From Rhizophagus clarus (taxonomy: Eukaryota > Glomeromycota > Glomeromycetes > Glomerales > Glomeraceae), in NCBI GenBank assembly GCA_015698045.1, contig BLAL01000252.1, positions 186,001 to 250,000 of the forward strand: a DNA stretch of 64,000 bases, in the 5' to 3' direction. The notes beneath the pieces were generated by a model. It did not search any database. It was not told the DNA's origin and saw only the letters and a program-made list of their open reading frames with translations. This document shows positions 49,117-61,166 of the stretch, piece after piece. Within the stretch, counting starts at the first letter, position 1. Every line of letters starts with the position of its first letter. Both the position numbers and the translations under genes were made by a program.

Positions 49117-50123
49117 AAGGATGGGTCTGCAAATAATTTCCAAAATCTGCAATATTGCAGATTTTGGAGTTGAATTGCGGTTAGTAACCCGCAATTCCGC
49201 AATTCTAATTATACTTCTCTGTGAATTAATTACGGTTTTGGCATTACATCTGTAAAAATACGCCGTAATTAATTGATCATCTGATAATCTATTTGGTATC
49301 AATAATTACTAAAAACTAAACCAAATTACTGATGTTGAATAATTAAAGAAACGTTTTTTTTATTAAATGTAAAATGTTTCGCAACATTTTTTATTAAATT
49401 ATAAAAAAAAAGTTGCGAAACATTTTTTTTTATTAAATTGTATAAAAAAATGTTTTGCAATGTTCTTTCATTAATCTATTAAAAAATGTTGCAAAACATT
49501 TTTTTAACTAAATTGTATATGAAAAAATGTTTCACAACGTTTTTCATTAATCTATTAAAAAAATGTTGCGAAATGTTTTTTTTTAAAACGTTTAATTAAA
49601 AAAATGCTGCGAAGCATTTTTTAATTAAACGTTTTAAAAAAAAACATTTTTAGCATTTTTTTAATTAAACGCTTAAAAAAATGTCTTTTTTTAAAAAAAA
49701 ATAATGTTCTTTAGCGTTTTTTTAATTAAACGCTTATAAAAAAGTTTTTTTTTAATTAAACGTTTAAAATAATGTTTTTAAGCCTTTTTTTTAATTAAAC
49801 GTTTAAAAATAACATTTTTTTTACGTTTTTTTAACTAAATTGTATATGAAAAAATGTTTTAAAAAAATGTTTTTAGTGTTTTTTAATTAAACGCTTAAAA
49901 AAATGTCTTTTTTTAAAAAAAATCCACAATTACGCAATTTTGCAATATTTCCGCAATTGAATTGCGGTATTAGCGGCTCTTTACAGTATTGCGAAATATT
50001 TTCAGAATTGCAGACAATTGCGAGTTGCAGAATTGCAGAAATTTAGACTTCGAAATCCGCAATGTTCTGCAATATCGCAAATCGCAATTATTCTGCAATT
50101 ACCTATTTGCGGCACTATCCTTA
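49117..50123. mobile_element. Nested TAAGGATG element with hairpin array, 1007 bp
   Basis: Left end TAAGGATGGGTCTGCAAATA; right end inverted TAAGGATAGTGCCGCAAATA. An exact 8-bp duplication TATATTGT (49109-49116 and 50124-50131) flanks it. Subterminal DNA is made of TTGCAGAATTGC-like words. The interior (49330-49910) carries ACGTTTCGCAACG-type inverted words like the TAGGGCTCC family, and a stretch near 49290-49330 (GGTATCAATAATTACTAAAA) matches that family's subterminal zone. Confidence 0.88.
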
Positions 50124-50293
50124 TATATTGTATAATGGCAAAACTATAATATTTACTATATAAAAATATAGTTAAACTTTTTGCAGTTTCGCAGTTTCGC
50201 AATTTTTTAGTTTTTTAATAAAATGTTTTAACTAGTTTCAATTTCAACACTTGTTTAAACTTCTAAGTTTCGCCCATCAACCTTATAACTAGT

Positions 50294-53200
50294 TGTCTGA
50301 TTTTAATAATCTTACTGTCATTCGATTTGTCTTAATAAGATGAATCTAATGATAATAAGAACATAAAAATCCAATCACTAAATCATGATTTGACACTAAT
50401 AATTACTGAATATTTACAGTGAAATAACTCTGTCAATATCAATACTAAAGATCTGTAATATATATTATTAAATTCATCTTAATGAATGAGAATAAAATTT
50501 TAAAATCAAATTACTGGATTCAGAAATATTTCATACTTCTATACTATTATACAAATTTTAAAATTTTGGGATGTATAATTACAGATTTATGTAATTAATT
50601 ATATATTTACATAATTTAGTAATTTTAGATTTCAGATTTGCTAATTAAATTTCAGAAATAACTATAGCACAGGCATTTTTTTTCCAAAAAAATAATTGTA
50701 CAAAAAGATTATTAAAATTAAAAAGGTTTTAATGGAGTTTATTCAAAAGTAATCTCAAAATTAGAAATGATTTAGTAGGATATTATCTTGCTTCTCTAGT
50801 AAATATAAAATATTTCTTTTTTTTAACTTTTTTTCTCTTATCTTTTTATATGTAATTTTTCAGGCATATGTTAAAATTGACACTTAGTATGATTATATCT
50901 TACCTAATTCTTTTTAATAAAGTAATGCGATCATATTACTTTTAAATCAAAAAAAAAAAATTAATATTTATTTATTATTTTTTTTTAATAAATTAAATTA
51001 ATTTTAAATATAATAATGGATTTTAAACAAATTATATTAATCTTTAAAAAAATAAAAAGTATTTAAATTTGTAAAAATTATTATAAGTTTTATATATATA
51101 TCTAAAATCTTATTTTAGTTAATTATATTTAGAAGTTTAAATTGGTTAATCTATAATTATTATAATTCAAATTTATATGATTGATTATAATAATTAATTT
51201 ATTAAAATTAATGATTGATTAATCAGATGATCTAATTATTCAAATTAAAATATATAATATTATTATAAATCAGCTATTATATAATTGATTTTATTTTTTA
51301 ATAATATTAAAACAACTTTAATTTTTTTTGAGTACAGATTTTAATAAGTATATATTGTAATTTATTTTCTTTAATTTTATTTATTTTTATTGATAATAGT
51401 TTTTAATTCAATTTTTTTATTTTTAAATAATTATTTGATTTTATAAATATAGCATTTGATAAATAAATATTTGAAAATTTTTATTTCTTTATTTTTGTCT
51501 TTTAACAAACTTTATTAATAGCTTATTATTTCTATTTTTATACAGCTTTTTGATCTTTTAGACATATAGAATTTTAGTAAATTATTTATTTTAAGTACTA
51601 TTTATAAATTTTATTGATAATTTATTTTTTTTATAATATAATATAAATAGAAATAGTATCTTTAAGTTAAAATTGACTCATAAAATAATAATATTTTGAA
51701 TGAAATTTTAGTTAATTTTTATTATTTTTTTAATTTTTTTTGTATTTTTAATAATTTTTATTTTTTTTTTGTTTTTGTTATTTAAATAATAAAATTTTAG
51801 TTTTTTTTACATTTATAGATTAACAGATTTCTAAATTTTTTTTTTATTAAATAAGAAGTCAAGTTTATTTTTATAGGCTTTAGATAAATCTTTTAAATCT
51901 AAATATAATATTTTAATAAACGTTTTATTTTTTTTTATTTTTCATTTTTTGATAAATATCTACTAATAATTTATTTTTTTTTTAAATAACTTTTTTTTGT
52001 TTTTTTTGAAAAAAAATTTTAGTAAGTATTTAATTTTATTAATAATTTTTTTATTTTTAATAAAATAATTTATTTATATTTTTATTTTTTTTTAAATTTA
52101 AATAAAATAATAATTAAAAATATTTATTTAAAAATAGTAAGCTTTATTATAAAACACTTAAAATTTATTATTTTTTCTTTAATTCTTAATAAAATTATAA
52201 TATATTTTATTAATTATTATTAAATAAAATAAAATAACAATAAAATAATATAACTTATAAATGATTTAATAAACAATTAGTCAAATTATCTAAATGATTT
52301 AAATCTTAATTAATCAGATTATTTGAATAATTTAATACAATTAAATTAAATTAATTAAAAACTTTATTAATTAGCAAAAAATTTGGCTAATTTAAATCTT
52401 TAATTTTATTAAAATATTAAAAATTTTCAGTTTTTAAATTAACAACATACTTTATTATAAAATATAAATTAATTTGTAATCTATATATAACAGTTAGCGG
52501 CCATGTCAGATCACTTGTCGATCATTAATTAAATTAATTTTGTGTAACTATAATTGAATATTTCATCATGTAGCTAAAAAAGAATTTTTTTAATACAATG
52601 CTTATACAAATTAAGTAAATTAATAGTTCGTCATGTGTATTATAAATTTTTATCATTATTTCCTCTTTAGTAATATTTTTTTTTTGCATTTACAAGAAAG
52701 TTCGTCTCAAAAATGAAGTTTTCCTCCAGATGCAACTTAAAAGTAGATGTAAAATAAGTCAATTTTTATAATAAAAAAAAAATTTTTGATTTCAATAAAA
52801 CTTTTAGCAAAAGTTTTTTTTAACTTGTAATTGTTTTATTTCTAACTATAATTTGGCGAAATAAACAACTTTTGTTAAGCTTAGAAGGGTGATTATTATG
52901 TTAGATTTTTTGTTATTTGTAAATTTTGTTAAAATTTTTTAATTAAAATATTAATAAAAAATTTTTTTATCTATTAAAACAATACTGTTGGATCTATTTG
53001 GGTGTTATAAGTGGATTTTTGGTCGTTTTTTTGTTTATTTAAATTAAACCTTTAATGCTTAAACTCTAGCATTATAATAATCATGTAAATTTCTACAACT
53101 TATTAGAAAAAAACTTTAAAATTTTTAAATTTTAATTTATTAAACATGAAAACAAAACATAAATTATTTATTTATAGAAAAAATTCTTATTAGCTATTAG

Positions 53201-54583
53201 GTCTATTTGCTTTGTTAATTATAAATAAAGATAATATATTATGGATAAGTAAAATGTTTTTTTAATGTTTAAAGTAGCGTTAAAATAAAAGATATTTATA
53301 TAATATTTAAAAAAAATAAGCAAAAGAAAGAAGTTAAAAAAATTTTCTTAATATTTTATTAGTTTGCTATATCAAAATAACCATATAATTGACTATCTTC
53401 TTTGGCCAAATGCAACTGAATAAAGTGAAATTTTTGACTTTTAAAAAGTTTAAAAATATTTTTTAAATCTTGAATGAACATGTTTACTATTGTTGGAAAA
53501 AGTGTTACATTGCATAAATTTGGTATTACCTTTGACCTGAAAATTTCGATTTTAACATAATTTGGACCAGCATTACGAATTTGGCCAGAATTAAGAAAAA
53601 TTCAGCCAGAATTATGAATTATTGATTGGCAAATTTAACCAGATTAAGTAAATTTTGGCCAACTTTAATTATATACGTGTACTATATATTTAAAGAGAAT
53701 ACTGTACCACAAACTTTTTTTTGCAAATTTTATTAAAAAAATCTCTCTCTTTTTTTCATGACATGACCAGTAACTGATAAAGTAAAGAGTCTTATATTGA
53801 AAATTGGAGTTAATTATATAATAGTACAGAATCTGACATTACAGAAAACTAAAGTAATTATTAAAATATATTATAAAAACTAAGTTTATTAGTATAAAAT
53901 TATACTATTTGGCTTACTTTTTACTGAAAGTCCAGTAAATTTTTTAAGCACTAAAAATAACTTATTTATGAGTTTAAAAGAAAAAAAAAACCTTATTTTT
54001 AACATTATGAATAATGGGTTTTTACTTTTAGACTCATAGGAAAATTATTTCTAATGATTGAAAATTTTACCAAACTTTTAGTAAAAAGTTAGCCAAGTAA
54101 TATAATTTTATGCTAATAGTTTTAATTTTTACATCATATTTAAAAAATTAGTACTTTAATTTGTCATATTTTCAATTTCTGTACTATTATATATTACTAT
54201 ATATAACTTTAATCCCAGTTTATAATAATTAAATTTTTTACTTTTTATGCAAATCACAAATTAAATACTAAAATAATAAAAAATTAAAATATTTATTATT
54301 TTTTTTTTTTTAGGATTTTAAATATATATCTTAAGATAATATTTTTAAAATAAATATAATTGAAAAGAAAATTTCTATTTGTGCATAGTGTGTCTGAACA
54401 TTGTATCACATATTAATTTTATAAAAAAAATAAATTTTTAATTATATTTTAGATTTTATTGGCTAGTTTTATGATAAAAAATAAGTTGTATTCTAAAAAA
54501 TTGCATAATTTTAATTATATTATTAATGCCATAATACTGTAATGTAAATGCAATATATAAAAAATACAGTAAGAAAGAATAGT
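50294..54583. other. AT-rich desert with repeat relics
   Basis: No gene in about 4.3 kb. At 50340-50530 is a copy of the 189-bp dispersed unit (GAAATAACTCTGTCAATATC). At 53500-53660 is a decayed TAAGG-type relic (TTTGGCCAGAATTAAG; inverted end TAAAGTTGGCCAAAATTT at the right) for which I found no left end. Confidence 0.5.
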
Positions 54584-54683
54584 GAAAAAATTAAGGGAAG
54601 TAAAAAAAAAAAAATAAATAAAAGAAGATGAAGATAATTAAATAAGAAGTAAAAGAAAAAAAAAAAGTAAAAGATAGTGAAGA
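54584..54683 (+). repeat. Purine-rich tract, left part
   Basis: Almost pure A/G on the + strand. It continues at 56335-56720 after the inserted element at 54684-56334, so the two parts were once contiguous. Confidence 0.75.
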
Positions 54684-56334
54684 TAAGGTTATCTGCTAAA
54701 ACTTATTTGGCTTAATACTGAAAATCAAACTTCATATATAGTGCCAAAATGCCAAAATGCCAAAATACTAAAACTGCCCAAACTGCCAAAATTGTTTTGG
54801 CATTTCGACATAGTTTTGACATAACTGACACTAATATTTTATATGAGTTTTGGTAAAGTTTTAATCTTTTTACTACTAAATAACATTTTTTTTAATTTCA
54901 ATAAACTTATACGTAATTGAAAATTTTATTGCAATTTTTTATTTTATTGTTTTATTTAATATTTTATTTTATTGTAACAAAAAAAATTTTATTGTTTTAT
55001 TTAATATTTTTACTTTATTGTAATAAAAAAATTTTATTAACTAAAAGTCTGACAATCTAAAATAAAGCAAATAAGAAACATTAATACGTTTTTTTAATAT
55101 TACTAAGAGAATTCTTAACCTGATCCCCTCTTACATTATCTTCACGTAGGTTCAGACTCATCCTGTTATCAAAGAAAGAGTTCAGCATCCTACAAAAAAA
55201 AAAGAAACATTAGAACGTTTTTTATTACAAACATATAAATTCTAGTCCTCACACTACCTTTGTTATGTAAGTACAGATTCGTCCTGTCATCAAGAATCCA
55301 GCAACTTACAAAAAAAGAAAAGAAATGTTAGAAACATTTTTATTAATAATGAAGTAGATCTCTTCCTCTCCATTTATCTCAATTCCAGAATCCAGTTTAA
55401 GTATTCATCTGGCAACCTATAAAAAATAAAAGAAGAAATATTAGAAATATTTCTATTAACAATGAAGTTGATCTTTTTCTCTCCATTTACCCTAATTTCA
55501 GAGTCCAGTTTATAGTATTCGTCTGGCAACTTACAACAAAGAAAAAAAGAAACGTTAAAAATGTTTCTATTAACAATGAAGTCAACTTCCTCCTCTCCAT
55601 TTACCTCAATTTCAGAGTCCAGTTTATAGTATTCATCTGGCAACCTATAAAAAATAAAAGAAGAAACATTAGAAATATTTTTATTAACAATGAAGTCGAC
55701 CTCTTCCTCTTCATTTACCTTAATTCCAAAGTCTTCAGCAATCTATAAAAATAAAAGAAAAAATGTTAGAAATATTTTTATTAACAATAAAGTTAATCTT
55801 CTCCTCTCCATTTACCTCAATTCCAGAGTCCAATTCGTAATATTTATCTGGCAACCTATAAAAAATAAAAGAAAAAACATTAGAAACATTTTTATTAATA
55901 ACGAAGTCAACCTCCCCCTCCATTTACCTTAATTTTAAAGTCAGATTTGTAGTATTCATTCAGCACCTTACAAAAAAAAAAGAAAAATAATTTTTTTTTT
56001 ACTTTTAAAAAAAATGAATTTTATTAGTCAGTTTCTGAGTTCTGACTCCCAACCTTTTTTTTTATCTTTTTCTTATTTGAAAGTAAAAAAAAAAAAGATT
56101 ATCAATCAAATAATCAGTAATCAGTTTATTTAACCAATATCAGAAATCTGCAAACTGCAGATTATAGAGAATGCTGAAACTATATGTATATCATATGATA
56201 TACTATGCTAAAATGCTGAAACAGTTTCAGCAGTTTCAGCAGTTTCAGCATTTTGTTATTTTTAGTTGTCTGCCAAAACCTAGTTTTGGCAGTTTTGGCA
56301 TACCAAAACTCTCTAGTTTCGGCAAGCAACCTTA
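54684..56334. mobile_element. TAAGGTT-type element carrying a 114-bp array, 1651 bp
   Basis: Left end TAAGGTTATCTGCTAAAACT; right end inverted TAAGGTTGCTTGCCGAAACT. An exact 8-bp duplication AGTGAAGA (54676-54683 and 56335-56342) flanks it. Subterminal words are GCCAAAA and CAGTTTCAG. The middle (55120-55980) is a tandem array of exon-like units. No transposase. Confidence 0.87.
55120..55980 (-). repeat. 114-bp tandem array with exon-like units
   Basis: Seven to eight units. On the minus strand each unit reads T-rich tract, TATAG or GTAAG, then TTGCCAGATGAATACTATAA and CTGGACTCTGAAATTGAG followed by GTAAATGG. The period of 38 codons keeps one frame, giving the repeated peptide LPDEYYKLDSEIEVNGEE plus FIVNRNI. 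The unit has an acceptor-like and a donor-like site about 40 bp apart, so it looks like a duplicated short exon plus a 74-bp intron. Confidence 0.75.
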
Positions 56335-56342
56335 AGTGAAGA

Positions 56343-56720
56343 AGAACAAAAAAAAATGAAGAAATAATAAAATAAATGAAAAAACAAAAAAAAATTGAAA
56401 AGAAAAATGAAAAGAAGTTAAAAGGAATGAAGGAAATAAAAGAGTAGTGAAAAGAAATAAAAGAAATAAATATTTAATAAGAAAGAATAAGATAAAATAA
56501 AAAAAAAATGAAGGGAAGCAAAAGAGAATGAAAAATAATAAAAGAAACAAAAAAAGAAATGAAGGAAATAAAAAAAAAGTAAAAAAAATGAAAGAAAAAA
56601 ATGAAAGAAATAAAGGAAAAAATAAAAAAAATAAAAAAAAATAATAAAATGGATAAAAGAAATAAAGGGGAAATAATACAAGAAAGTCAAAATATCTACC
56701 CATAGAAAAAAGGAAAAAAA
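56343..56720 (+). repeat. Purine-rich tract, right part
   Basis: A/G-only runs with GAAAGAAATAAAGGAAAAAA-like repeats. The phenylalanine-rich open frames on the minus strand are products of this composition, not genes. Confidence 0.8.
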
Positions 56721-56939
56721 AAGTTGATTAATATGATTTTAAAAAAATAAATAATGAGAAAGAGACAAAAAAAACTTACTTGAATATTAACTAAGATGGT
56801 ATATATCTAAAAAAAGATAAAAAAGTTAGTAAAAAACAAAGAAAAGAATGAAAAGAAAATAAAAAAAGTAAAACTTATCATCAAAATGGAACTAAAAATA
56901 GTTACGTCTAAAAAAAATTATATTATTAAATCACATGTA

Positions 56940-58273
56940 CACTCCCCGACCAAAAGTCTCCGACCACTTTAAAACCGGAAAAAAATACACCAACTTCAAC
57001 ATTTAATTTCTTAATGATTTATAAATAAACATTGTAAAAAATTTATATAGTTTTATTCAGAAAAACGTGAATTTTATTAATATCTAGTTGGATTTCCGTG
57101 GCTATCTAATACAGCTTGAACCCTCCTTGGCAAACTTTCAACTAAATTTGTTAAAATTTCAGGTTTGATTTTATTCCATTCCTCCTCCAAGATTACCATT
57201 AATTCCTCAATATTTTTTGGATGAGGTTTGTGTTCCCGGACTCTCCTTTCCAAAACATCCTACAAATGTTCAATTGGGTTAAGGTCCGGGCTCTGTGCAG
57301 GCCATGGAAAGTCTATTATCGAATTATCCTCTTTCCATTGTTTAACCGTTCTTGCTCTATGCACTGGGGCATTGTCATCTTGAAAAATATATTGTGAATT
57401 GTTTTCTAAACTATTATAGAAGGGTAAAAAAGTGTTTTCTAATATTCCCATATATACAGAAGCATTAATACTACCAGAAACTTGGATTAAAGGACCAATT
57501 TTATCTTTCGCAAAACACCCCCATACCATAACACCTTGGTTTCCGGATTTTACAGTTGGAATCAAGCAATCCACATCATATTTTTCATGTGGTTTACGCC
57601 AAACCCAGTGGTGTGCATCATTTTGGAATATCATAAAGCGGGATTCATCACTCCAAATGATAAAATTCCACTCATCATCCCAATCTCTTCTTTCACGGCA
57701 CCATTCTAGTCTTTTTTTACGATTTGCTTCAGAAACAAATGGTTTTCTCTTTCCAGCTCGTCCAAAAAAACCCTCAGAGTGTAAAGTACGTTTTATAGTA
57801 TTAGAGGATACTGAAATTGATAAAGATTCACTAAATTTTTTTGTCATTTCCTCTAGTGATTGTTGCCGGTCTTCCTTAAGTGTTCTTACAAGTTGTCTAA
57901 CGTTTCTTTCTGTGAGTTTTAGTGGCCTTCCTGAACGTGAAGAAGCTGTAATTTGTCCTGAATTTTTGTACCTCGTTATAGTATCATGGATAGTGCTTTT
58001 AGGGTGCCCAAAAATTTCCCCAATATTTCGTTCACTATGACCTCCTTTCCAGAGACCAATAATCTCTCCTCGCTCAAACTCAGTAAGTTCACGTCTTTGG
58101 GACATTATAAAAATATATATTTTTTTTTTATTTTCGGATAACTGAAAACAAGAGCTTCATGGAAAAAAAAAATTTTATATGTTTATATTTAATGGATTTG
58201 GCGTAAACAAACTTAATAGGTAATGATCGGCAATAAAAAAATCGGGTGGTCGGAGACTTTTGATCGGGGAGTG
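56940..58273 (-). mobile_element. Tc1 transposon, 1334 bp, near intact
   Basis: 28-bp inverted ends starting CACTCCCCGACCAAAAGTCT differ at one position. TA flanks both sides (56938-56939 and 58274-58275). One transposase gene fills the element. Confidence 0.95.
57077..58105 (-). pseudogene. Tc1 DD34E transposase with one in-frame stop
   Basis: Starts MSQRRELTEFERGEIIGLWK at 58105 and would run 342 aa to a TAA at 57077. There is one TAG at 57262-57260 where the family has the W of NPIEHLW (a TGG-to-TAG change). Domains: paired helix-turn-helix at about 5-110 (including the GRP-like SGRPLKLTERN), then the DDE domain with IIWSDESRF, FQDDNAPVHRA and NPIEHL; 34 residues separate the second D from E, the Tc1 class. 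The remaining 61 residues end SHGNPTRY. The enzyme cuts at TA-flanked ends. Near-identical ends and a single break imply recent activity; a functional relative elsewhere in the genome is likely. Confidence 0.94.
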
Positions 58274-58275
58274 TA

Positions 58276-58789
58276 CCATGTTTGAATATATTATATAAAT
58301 TAAGAAATTTTCAATTGAAAAAAAGCATTTTTTAAAAATCATAAAAATATTTCAAAATTTTTAATTATTAAAATATAAAAATATAATTATATATTTATTA
58401 ATATATAATTTTAATTTATATAATCAATTTTTTTTTTTTATTTAAAGTTAATGCGAATATATAATCAATATTAAAATTGGATATTATTTAATTTCTAATA
58501 TTAAATTATTAAACTTAAATTCTAATGGATTAATTCAATTCAATTCTAATTTCAAATAATTATATTTTATAATTTTAACTAAATTTATATTATAAGTAAA
58601 TTTATATCTAATACCTTTCTGTATAATACTTAAATCTTATATCTGTTTTTTTATGTAATAATGCTTAAATCTTATATTTATATTATGTAATTTAAACTTA
58701 TAAATTTTATTGACTAATTTTTAAATTTTTTATTAATTAATAATAAAAAAAATAAAAAATAATATTAAACAAATAGTAATACAAATCCA
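58276..58789. other. AT-rich DNA
   Basis: No gene is seen. Confidence 0.4.
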
Positions 58790-60010
58790 GTTTATTTATT
58801 TATTCTAATATCTTTACAAATAAAAAAAAAAGAAAAAAAATATTAATAAACCTGTTTTTTAAAATAAAAAGAAAAAATATATTTATATGCTTTCTATTTA
58901 TCAATTCATATATTTAATTTAGTATTCTATAAATAAAAAAAAAGAAAAAAAACATTAAAAATATTTTTAAAAAAAAAAAAAATCTTATTTACATATTTTT
59001 ACTTATTTATTATAAATTCAGTTTATATTTTTGTTTTAATATCTCTACAAATAAAAAAAAGAAAAGAAAATATTAAAAATGTTTCTTAAAAGCAAAAAAA
59101 AAGCATTTATATATCTTTCTTTCATTTACCTATTATAAATCTGGTTTGTATATTTATTTCAGTGTGATCTTTACAAATAAAAAATAAAAAAAAATATTAA
59201 AAACATTTTTTTAAAAAAAAATAAACTTTATTTATACACTTTTTCCACTTACTTATTATAAAATCCAGTATTTTTAATAGCATTCTTATAAATAAAAAAA
59301 AAAAAAACATTAAAAACATTTTTAAAAAAAAAATTTATTTATATATTTCTGCTTAATTATTATAAATCTAGTTTGTATTTTCATTTTAACATCTTTACAA
59401 ACAAAAAAAAAAGAAAAAAAAACATTAAAAATATTTCTTAAGAGAAAAAAACCTAATTATTATAAATCCATTTATATATTCATTTTAGTAATGATCTTTA
59501 TAAATGAAAAAAAAATAAAAAAAAAAATGTTAAAAATATTTCTTAAAAGAAAGAAAATATGTTCTTTTACTTATCTATTATAAATTTAACTTGTATTTTT
59601 ATTGAATTTCTACAAATAAAAGAAAAGAAATATTACTAAAAAAAATGGTAAATAAATAAAAAAAAAGAAAAAAAACATTAAAAAAAAAAATTTATTTATA
59701 CATTTCTACTTACTTATTATAAGTCTAATTTGTATTTTTATTTTAGCATCTTTACAAACAAAAAAAAAAGAAAAAAACATTAAAAATATTTTCTAAATAA
59801 AAAAAAATCCATTTATATACCTTCTCTTATTTAACTATTATAAATCCATAATCTATTCATATATTCATTTTAATAATGATCTTTATAAATAAAAAAAAAA
59901 TAAATATTAAAAATATTTTTTAAAAGAAAAAAAATATGTTTTTTTACTTATCTATTATAGTATTTTTATTTTGAATTCATACAAATAAAAAAAAGAAAAA
60001 GAAAAGAAAT
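58790..60010. repeat. Decayed tandem array related to 55120-55980
   Basis: About ten units of 110-120 bp, each with TATAAATCCAGTTTGTATTT, an A-rich AAAAAAGAAAAAA run and ACATTAAAAATATTT. On the minus strand, AAACCAGATTTATAATAG followed by GTAAATG lines up with the exon-like core and donor of the 55120-55980 array, at higher AT content. Confidence 0.65.
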
Positions 60011-60039
60011 ATTTCTAAAAAAAAATAGTAGAAATGTAG

Positions 60040-60210
60040 AATTCCAAACATTTTTCATTTAAATCAGATATAATGTATAGTAAATTTTTTAATTTGGGAT
60101 ATCTTAGTCAATATTAATACTATCAAAATAATATTTATACTATTGGATTTGTTTCATTAAAATGAATCCAATGATATAAAATTCATTAAAATCCAATCAA
60201 TAAATTTTTT
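60040..60210. repeat. Dispersed repeat copy
   Basis: Matches 44541-44720 over most of its length (ATTCCAAACAT, CAGATATAATGTATAGTAAA, then ATCAAAATAA). Its core is a diverged form of the 189-bp unit of the 3293-3910 element. Confidence 0.65.
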
Positions 60211-60828
60211 AAAAACAGAAGTATATATAATAAAATATTTGCAAAAATACAGCAATTTTTTAAAAATTTTATATAATCAATAAGCAAACTTAACCTCCTG
60301 ACTTATTTATATATAGTTTAGGATTCTAGAAATGTTTTTTATAGTAACAAAAATATATCTAAAAAAGATCTACCTGATAAACAAATTTTAGAATATATAA
60401 TTATATAATTAATAATCATATACTATATTTAATCATCATATAAAGAGTGATATATACATTTATTCTTATATTATAATTTAGGCTAAATTATTGATAATTA
60501 GATTTTTTAATATAATAAAATATTTATTAATTACACACATATGTTATTTGTATTGCTAATTAGTTATAATTTGTTAAATGAATAAAATTGGTTATAATTA
60601 TCATTAATTTTTTTTTTTTGTAATTATTTAAATTTAAATAAAAAAAAGAAATTATTCATATAAATATATAGTGAATATTAGATAAAGTTCATAGTCTAAT
60701 AATCTATTTAAGTATAGAATTGGAATAGATTAAATCTAATAATCTAATAGTTCAAAAGTCCAGTAGTCTAAAAAGCCAATACTATATATAGTATATTATT
60801 TTATTGCAAGTTAAAAATCATATGTATT

Positions 60829-60911
60829 ATTTATTTCATGAGGTGATGGGAATATTATGGTTTTTTTCCCTTTGGGAAAAAAACCATGATATTCTACACC
60901 ATGAAATAAAT
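60829..60911. repeat. 83-bp imperfect hairpin
   Basis: Outer stem ATTTATTTCATG (829-840) with CATGAAATAAAT (900-911); inner stem TATGGTTTTTTTCCC with GGGAAAAAAACCAT around TTT at 60871-60873, all within 60829-60911. It lies about 250 bp before the recombinase relic. Confidence 0.8.
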
Positions 60912-61166
60912 GGTTAATCTCCAGAGCGTGCCACTCATCAAATAACACGTGATTTAACTATTTTAACTATTTTAAACTTTTTTTGTCTTATTTTCTTTCT
61001 GCGCTTTTATTTTTCTTTTTACACTCCTTTTTTCCTTTCATATTATTCAACTTATCCTTCTCTTACATTATTAAATTTATTTTTTATATTATTAATATAT
61101 TGTATTATTAATAGGCTTACCTTCCCTTTTTTATAACTAAACTTTTTTTTGTTTTAAGCAAAAACA

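Larger units (their letters stand above)
45171..50285. mobile_element. hAT transposon, 5.1 kb, with two nested elements
   Basis: Left end TAAGGTTGCCAAGCGAAATC; right end, read inverted, TAAGGTTGATGGGCGAAACT. An exact 8-bp duplication TAACTAGT lies at 45163-45170 and 50286-50293. The left subterminal zone repeats GAAATGTCAAAACT; the right one repeats AGTTTCGC. Inside are a broken hAT transposase (46330-48867) and two later insertions at 45684-46101 and 49117-50123, each with its own duplication. Removing the nested DNA leaves about 3.7 kb, a normal hAT size. Confidence 0.9.

Noticed and set aside
56332-56703. Phenylalanine-rich minus-strand frames
   Set aside because: Translation of a purine tract; no protein signal.
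57432-58040. 202-residue + strand frame
   Set aside because: Antisense shadow of the Tc1 transposase.
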